From the NCBI RefSeq assembly GCF_004363555.1, contig NZ_SNZJ01000014.1, forward strand, positions 1 to 64,000: a DNA stretch of 64,000 nucleotides, given 5' to 3'. A program made the translations under genes and the position numbers. Under the pieces are notes generated by a model, which saw only the letters and a list, made by a program, of their open reading frames with translations, was not told where the DNA came from and ran no database searches. The stretch comes from Halomonas ventosae (GTDB lineage Bacteria > Pseudomonadota > Gammaproteobacteria > Pseudomonadales > Halomonadaceae). Below, piece by piece: positions 16,778-25,208 of the stretch (positions are counted from its first letter, which is position 1; each line of letters starts with the position of its first letter).

Positions 16778-19143
16778 GCCAATCCCTCAATCGCTTCCCA
16801 GCCCACATCACTCATGAGCATATCCAATGCGAAGGCCACCCTCTTTCGGTATATCGTGGGGGAGAAACTGGAAAACTTGCTCATCGGTTCCTGCCCATGA
16901 TCCCAGTGGCCCATCACGGCATCCACGCATTCTCCTGACACATTGAGGTCCCTTAGACGCGTACGAAGGTGATGGCGGTTGATATTGAGAGGAGGGGCAT
17001 CGACTAGTTGGAGGTGTCTGACAAGCGCGCGAGGGCTGACTTGCGTGGGCTCCATGCGTTGATCGAGAAAGAAGAAGGTGCTTTGCCAGTGGGCATCGAG
17101 GTATGCAGAGAGCCTTCGACGCATGAACTCGGCATGTGCCGCATAATGGCGAAGTTGTGTCGAGGCAATACCAATGATCGGTACAATGCGTGAATGGCTG
17201 CTGCTGTCGTCGACCTTGTCAGAGATAATGATCCAGCCTCGACAGGCATTGATTTCGGTGATGGTGGAGAGTGGATCGCGCACCCCCCGATAACCCGTGG
17301 CAAACATCAACATCATTGCCGTGTAGGCGGTATAGGCATTGTGCTGTTGAATCAGTCGATCTCCGGCCCACTCATGCCGATTTCCCTTGAGGGTCGACTT
17401 GATGGTGCTCACCATCTGCGAGACATAGCTATCGGTAGGCACGAGCTGGGAGCCGATCCGCTCTGGAGTTGTCGTAATGGCAGTGAGTGACACTTGGCTT
17501 GGAAGGACAATCCCCGCCTGACGGTTGATGCGATCCATGGCCTGTTGATAGGCAGCGGCAAGGCCATCTTGTCTGGGGGCGTAATAATACAGTGAGGCTT
17601 GTTGACCGAAGGGGGGAAGGACGCCCGTGATCAGACAGGCGTCGGCGATGTCCAGACCACCATGGTTTAGGGTGTTGAATAGGTGGTTTTTAAGACGGTG
17701 CAGGGTCAGCCGGGTGCCATGCGTCTTGTTGGTCTTGCTGAGCAGCGTCATGAGAGCGTCGGTAATCATGCGCTGCTGGTCGTTGCTGAACACCCCCACG
17801 GAGCGATGTTTGGCACGCCGCGCGGCGCTATTGAGTCGTTTTTGCAGGGTGGGAAGCAGCGCCGGGGGAATGGGCAGGGACAGCCGGTCCACCGTGGGCA
17901 GCATGTGGGGAGACCACTGGGGCTGGAACTGACGGCGTTGCTCGGGTGTCAGCACAGCACTCACCCAGGCGCTATCTTTCTGACAGAGGTAGAGGGCGTT
18001 CGACTCGATCGTGCCGGGAAGTTGTGATGACTCGCGTACGAGTTTGAACTGAAGGACGCATTCCAGGGAGCGCCCTGTCATCAGCACCAATGCAATGACA
18101 GCGCCGAGAACATCACTGTCACGATGCCTTTCTGCGGCCTTCCAGAGCATTCGTATATCGAATTCGTTGAGCTGATCCCAGCGGTGAGGAAGCAGCTGCG
18201 CGGCCTTCTGACGATGGGCTGCGGCTGAGCGGGCACGAATCACCGACAAATATGCCGAATCGCCCTGTTGACGTCGAAGGGGGTGACGCTCCTGCTGTAA
18301 TCGGAGGTGCGCCGCCTCCTCGCTTTGTGCAATACCGAGTGAACGAACGACATTGAAGCGATCTTTTCCCTCTGCATCCAGCAAGTTAAGAGAGGCGAGT
18401 TCTCGGACCGCATCAGGCGTGACATGGGCACTGGGGTCATCATCAATATGTTCGACAGTGACCAGGACATCCAGTCTTGCCTCAGCGGTTCGGTCGCTAC
18501 GTGTTGTGTTGCGTGGATTACGCATCGCCAGAGCGTAGGATATAAAGCGTTCCAAATTGCTGATATAGCCAATACTATGGCGATCATATATGTGGATTTT
18601 TTCAGCCAAAAACTGACTGAGCTGCTGACGCACCTTCCAGGAGGGCGCGTCATCGAGCTCGAAGTACTCCAGAGCCTTCCCAGATAATTTACGAACTGCC
18701 AGGCAGGCCCGTTCGAGGCTGCCTGCATATTCATTATAACGACGTTCAGCTTCCAGGTCATCGGTCGAGAGGAATTGATCGAGTCGGTTTCGCCACAGGA
18801 GCGCCATGTGGATAATATGGGCCAAGAGGGTCAGACGCGTGACGTCATGGCCGTGTTTGGCGATCTGCCACAGTGCGGCCTGGATAGGGTGGCTCCCATA
18901 GATGCCCTTGGAACCTTTCGGCTCAGTATGCTGGTAGAGGGCTTTGATAACCCCTGGGTCCTCGTTTACTTTGGTGATAATGGAGTTGACGACATCAGTT
19001 GGCCAGACATAGTGGTCGATAGCGTTAAGGGTTTGAATGGCTGACAAGAGGTCATGTTGGAAGACGTCGATTCCAAACCAGTCATAGCGAGGCTGTATAG
19101 CTTCATGCAGTAATGAAAGTTCAGGAGTGCTGAATGGGCTCAT
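16774..19143 (-). CDS. tyrosine recombinase-like protein (789 aa), second gene of a trio
   Basis: The C-terminus carries recombinase-like boxes: FATGYRGVRDP (about residue 618), HHLRTRLRDLN (about 726), AVMGHWDHGQEPMSK (about 747) and a Tyr in SPTIYRKRV (about 763). An earlier segment also resembles box I/II (MTGRSLE near 357 and LHRLKNHLF near 485), which hints at an internal duplication or a degenerate first catalytic domain. Whether it is catalytic or a structural partner is uncertain. It starts 16 bp after the 264/218-aa gene and overlaps the 1153-aa gene. No named family is recognised with confidence. Confidence 0.7.
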   Translation of the reverse strand: MSPFSTPELSLLHEAIQPRYDWFGIDVFQHDLLSAIQTLNAIDHYVWPTDVVNSIITKVNEDPGVIKALYQHTEPKGSKGIYGSHPIQAALWQIAKHGHDVTRLTLLAHIIHMALLWRNRLDQFLSTDDLEAERRYNEYAGSLERACLAVRKLSGKALEYFELDDAPSWKVRQQLSQFLAEKIHIYDRHSIGYISNLERFISYALAMRNPRNTTRSDRTAEARLDVLVTVEHIDDDPSAHVTPDAVRELASLNLLDAEGKDRFNVVRSLGIAQSEEAAHLRLQQERHPLRRQQGDSAYLSVIRARSAAAHRQKAAQLLPHRWDQLNEFDIRMLWKAAERHRDSDVLGAVIALVLMTGRSLECVLQFKLVRESSQLPGTIESNALYLCQKDSAWVSAVLTPEQRRQFQPQWSPHMLPTVDRLSLPIPPALLPTLQKRLNSAARRAKHRSVGVFSNDQQRMITDALMTLLSKTNKTHGTRLTLHRLKNHLFNTLNHGGLDIADACLITGVLPPFGQQASLYYYAPRQDGLAAAYQQAMDRINRQAGIVLPSQVSLTAITTTPERIGSQLVPTDSYVSQMVSTIKSTLKGNRHEWAGDRLIQQHNAYTAYTAMMLMFATGYRGVRDPLSTITEINACRGWIIISDKVDDSSSHSRIVPIIGIASTQLRHYAAHAEFMRRRLSAYLDAHWQSTFFFLDQRMEPTQVSPRALVRHLQLVDAPPLNINRHHLRTRLRDLNVSGECVDAVMGHWDHGQEPMSKFSSFSPTIYRKRVAFALDMLMSDVGWEAIEGLA

Positions 19144-19159
19144 CCTTGATTCTCCAATA

Positions 19160-19816
19160 TTATGACTTTTCCGATTTGCTCACTGAGTTGCGACTCATGC
19201 CCAAGGCGCTAAGAAATAATTTCTTGTGAACAAAAATTGGGGATAAGGCGCCCAGTAGGTCGGGGTTGCGGTTTTTCAAGGTTAACCGCAACGACTCACA
19301 AACTTCAGGTGCACTTCTCGCCTCTAGCCCACACGTGACATAATTGAGAAGCTCTAACTGTATGCAAATCGATTCAATGTCTCCCCTGTTGAGGCCATGA
19401 AACACCAGCGCGGGGATGCGAGACTTTGGTGGCAGCCACTGGGACAGCTCCCATGAGCGAAGGTTGCCAAACACATATGCCATGCGATCCTTTTGATTTT
19501 CATATACACAAGGAGGATTGCTGATGATAATAGTTTTGATTGCCGCCTCAGTGAGGTGGCTATGTCGCTGAAGTAACGGAATATGGCTAGCCAGCTGGAT
19601 GCGAAGTTCTCGTGAAATGTTCGGAGAGATCGTCAGATCTTGGCACCGAACACTCCTTAGTTTGGCGATTTCCAGAGTCGGATGGGTTGCTCCGTTCTGA
19701 GGGGAAGCTTGTCGACTCTCTGTGCTCACCACAGGCCGGTTGATGCCAGGTGCATTTTCCCCGCTGGCAGTATTAGTATTTGTCTGCTGTGCTGTACTCG
19801 TTTCCTGCGTCATCAT
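19160..19816 (-). CDS. accessory protein, first gene of the recombinase trio
   Basis: From ATG 19814-19816 (GGGGA just upstream) the gene encodes 218 aa; a TTG at 19952-19954 would extend it to 264 aa. The N-terminus is low-complexity (Thr, Asn, Gln). The core, with YENQKDRMAYVFGNLRSWEL followed by IPALVFHGLNRGDIESICIQ, vaguely resembles ParB-type domains in pattern, but this is only an impression. It precedes the two large recombinase genes with a 16-bp gap, so the three form one operon. A role as DNA-binding director or regulator of the recombinases is inference. Confidence 0.6.
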   Translation of the reverse strand: MMTQETSTAQQTNTNTASGENAPGINRPVVSTESRQASPQNGATHPTLEIAKLRSVRCQDLTISPNISRELRIQLASHIPLLQRHSHLTEAAIKTIIISNPPCVYENQKDRMAYVFGNLRSWELSQWLPPKSRIPALVFHGLNRGDIESICIQLELLNYVTCGLEARSAPEVCESLRLTLKNRNPDLLGALSPIFVHKKLFLSALGMSRNSVSKSEKS

Positions 19817-20120
19817 CTGTTCCCCGATGGTCAGTCCCGTGCAGACTACCTGCCACGTTGGCACCCACCCCGGTCCCGAAATGCCCTTGAAGGGTACAAC
19901 GAGGGGGGAATCGGCCTCTGATGAACGACGATACGGATTTTCCAGAATACGCAAGCGCCCCAGAGAGCCCCCGTGGAGCGGAGGAAGGTGAGGATGGGGA
20001 TAGCTGAAAATGGGCTTGTGCTAATACTATCTAAGAGGAATCAGTGATTTAGCAATCTTTCGAGGCTGGCGGTGCGAGCGGGTGTCGCAAGTGAAAGGCT
20101 GTTAGGGAGGCGTCACGCAA

Positions 20121-20169
20121 TGTTCTGACGGAACATCGTGTGTGTTCCGCATGCGGAACGCACACGATG
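20121..20169. promoter_or_regulatory. 36-bp palindrome plus adjacent inverted repeat upstream of the trio
   Basis: Positions 20134-20169 form a palindrome with 17 of 18 base pairs matching and one T-G pair; its centre GTTCCGCATGCGGAAC (20144-20159) is perfect. Immediately left, TGTTC (20121-20125) and GAACA (20131-20135) form a second inverted repeat with the same half-site. It lies between the 69-aa gene and the trio start, about 300 bp upstream of ATG 19816. It may be the operator of the trio, or a recombinase binding/crossover site. Confidence 0.6.
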
Positions 20170-20217
20170 CTCGATTATCGGTACGTCAATCGGATTCATT
20201 CATACGTATCGATGAGG

Positions 20218-20427
20218 CTACGGGTCAAAAAGCTCTTGGCGATGCCTGAGGATGGTTGCCTTAGACCGCTCATGGGCTTTCCTGAACGTTTCGGCCACTT
20301 TTTCCTTTGGCGCGAAACCTCTCCCGACAATGCTGGCTGTGCCAAGTGTCACATATTCGCCATTGCGCTTTCGGCTGCGAAGTACCTTTGGCTGTATGTC
20401 ATCCGGCTGTGAATATTTCTCAGTCAT
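20218..20427 (-). CDS. small conserved-type hypothetical protein
   Basis: From ATG 20425-20427, preceded by GGAGG at ideal spacing, the gene encodes 69 aa. The product is basic, with KVLRSRKRNGEYVTLGTAS, then GFAPKEKVAETFRKAHERSK and a helical end. No named domain is recognised. It is on the same strand as the recombinase trio and separated from it by the 36-bp palindrome, so it could be a regulator or the first gene of the element. Confidence 0.5.
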   Translation of the reverse strand: MTEKYSQPDDIQPKVLRSRKRNGEYVTLGTASIVGRGFAPKEKVAETFRKAHERSKATILRHRQELFDP

Positions 20428-20755
20428 ATTTTCCTCCACTGATATGCTCTGTTTATGAATTTTTTGTCGAAAAGTCAAGTGATGCATGTTGTTCGAGCCA
20501 CTGACAATACATCATGTTAGCCTCTGGGGCTTTTCGATTTATGGTTAATTGATCATCCGAGACCCAATATTTTTAGGATCCCGTAGGTTTCGTCACGCGG
20601 GACTCAACGGTTAGCTATACAACTCTACTATTGTCATCTGATTGCGAATAGTTATCAGAAAAACAAGAATTTTTGTTAAATAAGTAGGCGCGGGCTAGTC
20701 ACAATTGGTGTAAAGCATGGCTCATGAGCGTCAAGAGATACCCGGGAGGCATGTG
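20428..20755. other. AT-rich intergenic stretch
   Basis: These 328 bp are AT-rich and hold no open frame I can support. They contain the upstream region of the 69-aa gene on the minus strand and, at the right end, a good RBS (GGGAGGC, 20744-20750) for the small membrane protein. No repeat or hairpin stands out. Confidence 0.5.
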
Positions 20756-20875
20756 ATGAAGGAGATGCTTACATTTTTGGCGGGGGTGTCGCCGATCCTA
20801 TTTATTATGATCGCTACTATTGGAATGGGGTGTTACGAGCTACTTAAGCGACATAGAAGCCGCCACGGACGGTGA
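20756..20875 (+). CDS. 39-aa single-pass membrane microprotein
   Basis: ATG 20756 follows a GGGAGG RBS at 5-nt spacing. The 39-aa product has one hydrophobic segment (about residues 5-26, from LTFLAGVSPILFIMIATIG) and a basic tail (KRHRSRHGR), which gives an N-out or positive-inside single membrane span. No homologue is recognised. The quality of the RBS and the clean membrane topology support a real gene; small inner-membrane proteins of this size are known as toxins or transporter subunits, but there is no evidence for either here. Confidence 0.5.
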   Translation: MKEMLTFLAGVSPILFIMIATIGMGCYELLKRHRSRHGR

Positions 20876-20975
20876 TGACTTTATTGTAGGGGCCCGGATG
20901 ATCGGATCGCCTATAGAAGTCATCCTCTGATAGCAGCCACGGAGCCTCTACAGCATTTCATCCGGGAGCAGGTTC

Positions 20976-21942
20976 ATGGACATCAAGCTGCACAAGCAAG
21001 CAACGACAACACCGAAGATCCGAGCCGAGATTCAGGCAGCGCCCTCCAGCATCACGGATAGCGAGCTGGCCCGCCAGTATGGCGTCTCCCCTGCGACCAT
21101 CCGGCGCTGGCGGTACCGTGAAGATGTCCATGACCGACCGCACACGCGTCACAACCTGCTGCCCACGCTCACGCCCGAGCAGGAGGAGGTGCTGGTCGCG
21201 GCTCGCGAATTCCTTCGCCTCGGCCTGGATGATATCCTCATCGCGGCGCGTGAGTTCCTGAACCCTCGCCTGTGTCACGCTCCGGGCTGCATCGCATGCT
21301 CCGGCGGCGCGAGGTGCCGACGGTGGCGATGATGGGAATCCTCGGCACAAGCCCTTCAAGGACTTCGAGCCAGGCTTCGTGCATATCGACATCAAGCACT
21401 TGCCTCAGATGCCCGACGAGCAGCAGAAACGCTACCTGTACGTCGCCATCGATCGCGCTACGCGCTGGGTCTATCTGGAGTTCAGGTGCAGTCAGTCCTC
21501 AAAGGATGCGTGGGCGTTCATGAAGCAGGTGGAAGAAAAGACACCATTCAAGATTCGGATAGTGCTGACGGATAATGCCAAATGCTTCACCGATGGCTTC
21601 ACACGGGCGGGTGAGCGCAAGTCCAGCGGCCACCACCCCTTCGATCAGGAGTGCCAGGCCCATGCTATCGAACACCGCCTGATCAAGCCGGGAAAGCCGC
21701 AGACGAACGGCATGGTGGAACGCTTCAACGGCCGCATCAGCGACGTGCTGGCGACTCGGCGCTATACCTCAGGCGAGGACCTGCAGCAGACGCTCAAACA
21801 TTACATGTGGCTGTACAATCACCACATCCCGCAGAAGGCACTGCACCATCAATCACCCATTGCGGTAATGAAGGAGTGGCATGCCAAACGTCTAGAGTTA
21901 TTTACCAAGCGGGTGGTCAATCACACTGGAGCCGAAACCTAA
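20976..21942 (+). pseudogene. IS481-family transposase, double frameshift
   Basis: Three frames must be joined to obtain a normal IS481 transposase. The first runs from ATG 20976 with an HTH (LARQYGVSPATIRRWRYRED) up to AAREFLNP. The second gives SRSGLHRMLRRREVPTV (about 21275-21325). The third carries HKPFKDFEPGFVHIDIKHLP and the DDE core (VAIDRATRWVYLE, VLTDNAKCF, KPQTNGMVERFNGRI). The catalytic residues survive but the frame is broken twice, so the copy is inactive. Terminal repeats could not be defined. Confidence 0.8.
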
Positions 21943-22415
21943 CGAACAGAAATCGTATATGAGCCTGATGCCTCTGGGAAAGGGAGCAAAGCAGCCCAAA
22001 GTCTGAGACTTGCACAGAACGCCATGGCGGAATCCGGATATATCGCCGCTTTACAAAAGGCAGACTAGAAACGGCAAGAGAAAACGGCAGCCAGGGGGAT
22101 GCGTAAGCTGATCCACATCGCCTATCGCATCCTCAAGACGCAAACCGAATATCGACAGTAAACCGCCTGATGAGGTGTCGGTGGGCGGTTAGGACAGGTC
22201 GTATCTAATAGCTCTAGGCGAGCAAGCGCGCCGATAAGGGCATGCATTTTACTTGCGATTATGAGGCTGTTGTTGATAATGTCCCCACCCCCCTCCCTGT
22301 TGGGCGATCCCAAAAATAGCTTCAGGGGAGCCGCGCAAATGCCGAAAGGAGATATGCCCTTGCCTAGCACGGCACTCACACTGACATCATATTTTTGGGT
22401 ATGTGTCTATACTCA
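21943..22415. other. gene-free stretch with an IS110-type transposase tail
   Basis: The only recognisable item in these 473 bp is at 22099-22161 on the plus strand: 20 codons reading MRKLIHIAYRILKTQTEYRQ and a stop, the usual C-terminal tail of IS110/IS1111-family transposases. Upstream coding sequence of that family is not recognisable, so it is a decayed remnant. The remainder shows no gene. Confidence 0.5.
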
Positions 22416-23369
22416 TTAGAGTCGAGAGATGGGCTGAGATAAGCTGCACGATGCCGTTTCATCATTCCAATTAACAGCAATGGTAGCATGTTCGATACCA
22501 AAGTATGTTCTCAGTTCGTTTTCGATTGAGCGAACCACAGCGGGGGCGTCGATATCGAACTCCGGTCGCACATGCAATGTAGCCAGCGTGCGCCCGGACG
22601 TAATAGACCAGACGTGAACGTGGCTGACAGAAACTATGCCAGGTACTGCCGAAGTGATATGATGTTTGACCAGATCAGGCTTTGCATTCTCAGGTGCGCC
22701 TTCAAGCAGGATGTGAAGTGATTTAATCAGGAGCTTCCAGGCACTACGCAAGATAAGTAGGGCGACGAGCACCGAAAGTAGCGGATCGATAGGAGTCCAG
22801 CCAGTGAAGTAGATAGCAACTGCTGCAATTACTGCACCGACCGAGCCTAACAAATCACCTATAACGTGAATGACAGCACCTTTGATATTGACGTGCTCGC
22901 TGTCCCCGCGCGTCAGAATCCAGAATACGAGGGCGTTGACTAGTAGGCCTGCGATAGCTACGCCGAGCATGGGCCCTGCAAGCACTACATGCTGCTCCTG
23001 TAAACGCCCCCAAGCTTCATAACCGATCCAAATGACAATAGCGAATAGGGTGATTGCATTAATGAAGCCCGCAATAACCTCAAGCCGAAGGTAGCCAAAA
23101 GTGTGCCTTGAGTCAGCTGAACGCCGCCCAATACGAAATGCCCCGTAGGCAAGAGCCAACGCCGCTGCATCAGTCAGCATATGGCCGGCGTCGGAGATTA
23201 ATGCCAGTGAACCTGAGATGAGACCACCGACCAGTTCAATGATCATGAATGTGAAGATCAAGAAAAAGGATATAAGCACTTTGCGCTCATTGTCGACAGT
23301 TACGGTCGGCGTGTGAGAGTGATCATGAGAGTGGTCATGAGAGTGGTCATGAGAGTGTGAATGAGACAT
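22416..23369 (-). CDS. CDF-family cation exporter (ZitB/CzcD-like)
   Basis: The 317-aa protein is a cation diffusion facilitator: a His-rich N-terminus (repeated SHDH), six membrane segments, and metal-site motifs in LISDAGHMLTDAAAL (D and H of TM2) and VIHVIGDLLGS (H and D of TM5). A cytoplasmic domain carries VHVWSITSG. Such proteins export Zn2+, Cd2+ or Co2+ by proton antiport in the inner membrane. Two ATGs lie 6 bp apart; the second (23367-23369) has AGGAG at proper spacing and is preferred. The N-terminal His repeat is encoded by a 12-bp tandem repeat (23323-23358). No metal regulator lies next to it. Confidence 0.92.
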   Translation of the reverse strand: MSHSHSHDHSHDHSHDHSHTPTVTVDNERKVLISFFLIFTFMIIELVGGLISGSLALISDAGHMLTDAAALALAYGAFRIGRRSADSRHTFGYLRLEVIAGFINAITLFAIVIWIGYEAWGRLQEQHVVLAGPMLGVAIAGLLVNALVFWILTRGDSEHVNIKGAVIHVIGDLLGSVGAVIAAVAIYFTGWTPIDPLLSVLVALLILRSAWKLLIKSLHILLEGAPENAKPDLVKHHITSAVPGIVSVSHVHVWSITSGRTLATLHVRPEFDIDAPAVVRSIENELRTYFGIEHATIAVNWNDETASCSLSQPISRL

Positions 23370-23421
23370 GGTCATCTCCTAAAAAATATGAAGGTATAAA
23401 TACTTTTTTATATGGTTTTTG

Positions 23422-23809
23422 TCATGCTGTGATATGGTCCATGATGCCTGAAGGCACAGCACGATTCGGACAGCTAAATCGCTTACCGGCTTTGAATACA
23501 TTGTCTGCAAAAAATTGCCACACTTCGGTGAAGAAGTGCAGCGCATTGACTACAGCACGCAGCAGGTCCAGACCGGCCAAGCAGCCAGGTTCGTGGTACG
23601 TTTGCCGCAAAGGCTCTACCAGCGGTGCGAGGCCCAAGTCAGTCGCCAAGCTGCTTGCCAAGGTGGGGCCTAGGACGGCTTCCACTAGCGTGGCCGAAGG
23701 ATGATGGGCCGCAGCACTAGGGCGGCCGTAGTCAGATTCTTGTCGATTAGCGCGATGGCTTGGTGCAAAGAATAGGTGTCGGTAGCTTTGGTGTTCCAGG
23801 TTTCAAACA
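23422..23809 (-). pseudogene. hypothetical protein, apparently frameshifted
   Basis: An ATG at 23807-23809 opens a frame (FETWNTKATDTYSLHQAIA) that stops after 41 codons. A second frame on the same strand continues with LVEAVLGPTLASSLATDLGL, then LDLLRAVVNALHFFTEVWQF, to a stop at 23422. Both parts look like coding sequence with helical composition, and a single frameshift near 23690 would join them. I do not recognise the family. Confidence 0.4.
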
Positions 23810-24303
23810 TGACTCACTCGTGATGAGGCGATTCGATAATGGCTGCCTAACGATATGATACGCAAAAATGACGTTCTGGACTGGTCGTTGTGGCTGGAGT
23901 CGTTCCATATTAGTATTTATATTCTTCTCCTAGGTGAGCGATAATTTATTTAGCAAGTCCGCTCGTGTTTTTAAGTAGAGGGGTAGTAGGCATGTGACAC
24001 ATGGAATAGTTGTTCGAATGTAAGGCGCGATCATTAGTTTTCTGCAAATAGTCTGTTGGCTGATATCGTTGTAAAAGCATCCATCCTTTTGGCACTATGA
24101 TCAGCAAAGCGCTTATCTCTATTATTGACTAGTAAGCTGCTGTTTATGGTAGAATTCCGTTGTGAAAGAACAGCCATCGACCACTGCCCATGTCGTTCAC
24201 GCAAGGGTCGGGATAGAGGCGTTTATCGGGTGATCGTTACCCCAGCCTTGACCCGACCCTGGCAAAGGTATTGCTTATAGGGTGGTGAAAAAAGGCATGA
24301 AAT
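23810..24303. other. gene-free stretch with a long-loop inverted repeat
   Basis: These 494 bp are AT-rich at the left and hold no supportable gene. AGGGTCGGG (24204-24212) and CCCGACCCT (24252-24260) are a perfect 9-bp inverted repeat with a 39-nt spacer, just downstream of the HAD gene on the minus strand. There is no T-run, so terminator function is doubtful. Confidence 0.5.
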
Positions 24304-24975
24304 TTAGAGACCAACAAGCGCCGGGAGGTCTCTAATATCACGAATCTCGGTGGCACCGTAGCCCTGGCAGTAAGGCTCATGATTGCGGTTGACGAACGCC
24401 TTGTTCTTGATACCCATCAACTGCGCTGGGATCAGATCGTAGCGGAAGCTGGAGGAGACGTGAAGCAGCTCTTCCGGCGCGCAGCCGAGCGTGTCGATCA
24501 TCGCCTCGAAGGCGGCGAAGCGCGGCTTGTAGACCTTGAAGGTGTCGGCGGTGAAGACCTCGTGGAACGGTACCTCGAGCTTGGTTACGTTGAAGTCGAT
24601 CTGGTCGTTGCTGGCATTGGAGTAGATGACCAGCGGGATCTTGCCGGCAATCTTCGACAGGCCTTCGATCACGTCCGGGTGTGGCCCCCAGCTCGGTACG
24701 GCATCGTAGTACTTCTGGCCAACGGCATCGTCGTACTTGATTCCCCAGCGTGCGCAGGTGCGCTCGAGAGCGGACTTGAGGACCTCGACATAGGGCCTCC
24801 AATCACCCAGCACCGCGTCATAACGATAGGCGCTGAAATCGTCGACGAAACGATCCATGCGTTCGGGTTCGGGAATCTGGTCCGCAAAGAATTCACGCGT
24901 CAACTTGCCCATCTGGAAGTTGGTCAGGGTTCCGTAGCAGTCGAAGGTGATGAATTTGGGGCGGAATATGCTCAT
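24304..24975 (-). CDS. haloacid dehalogenase type II-like hydrolase
   Basis: The 223-aa protein belongs to the HAD superfamily, (S)-2-haloacid dehalogenase type II group. It has the nucleophile loop ITFDCYGTLTNF (D12), then VIYSNASNDQ (motif II Ser/Asn), FKVYKPRF (motif III Lys) and HVSSSFRYDLIPAQ (motif IV). It probably hydrolyses a 2-haloacid or a phosphorylated small molecule in the cytosol; the true substrate cannot be told. It lies downstream of gabD on the same strand with a 233-bp gap (24976-25208) that shows no gene. Confidence 0.82.
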   Translation of the reverse strand: MSIFRPKFITFDCYGTLTNFQMGKLTREFFADQIPEPERMDRFVDDFSAYRYDAVLGDWRPYVEVLKSALERTCARWGIKYDDAVGQKYYDAVPSWGPHPDVIEGLSKIAGKIPLVIYSNASNDQIDFNVTKLEVPFHEVFTADTFKVYKPRFAAFEAMIDTLGCAPEELLHVSSSFRYDLIPAQLMGIKNKAFVNRNHEPYCQGYGATEIRDIRDLPALVGL

Positions 24976-25208
24976 GTCGTTATCCTTATGCAGGGTGGTT
25001 TAACAGCGGGGTGACCTTTGCACCTCGCATAAATTGATTAGACCATCCTGGGGGTGGCAGATGATGTCTAATCGGTGGTCGTTGAAGCACAAAACGCCGT
25101 TTTTATGGGCCTCGCTGGCACAATTCATAGCACGCTGTGATAGCCGAAAATTCCGCCATCGAGGCCATTCCTTGACATCCTCCCCCCAACTGCGGATGTG
25201 CCTCTCAT

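Noticed and set aside
13316..19954. Naming the trio Gamma-Mobile-Trio (GmtX/Y/Z) or Tn554 tnpABC
   Set aside because: Gene order and protein lengths do not fit what I can recall of these families, and no search could be run.
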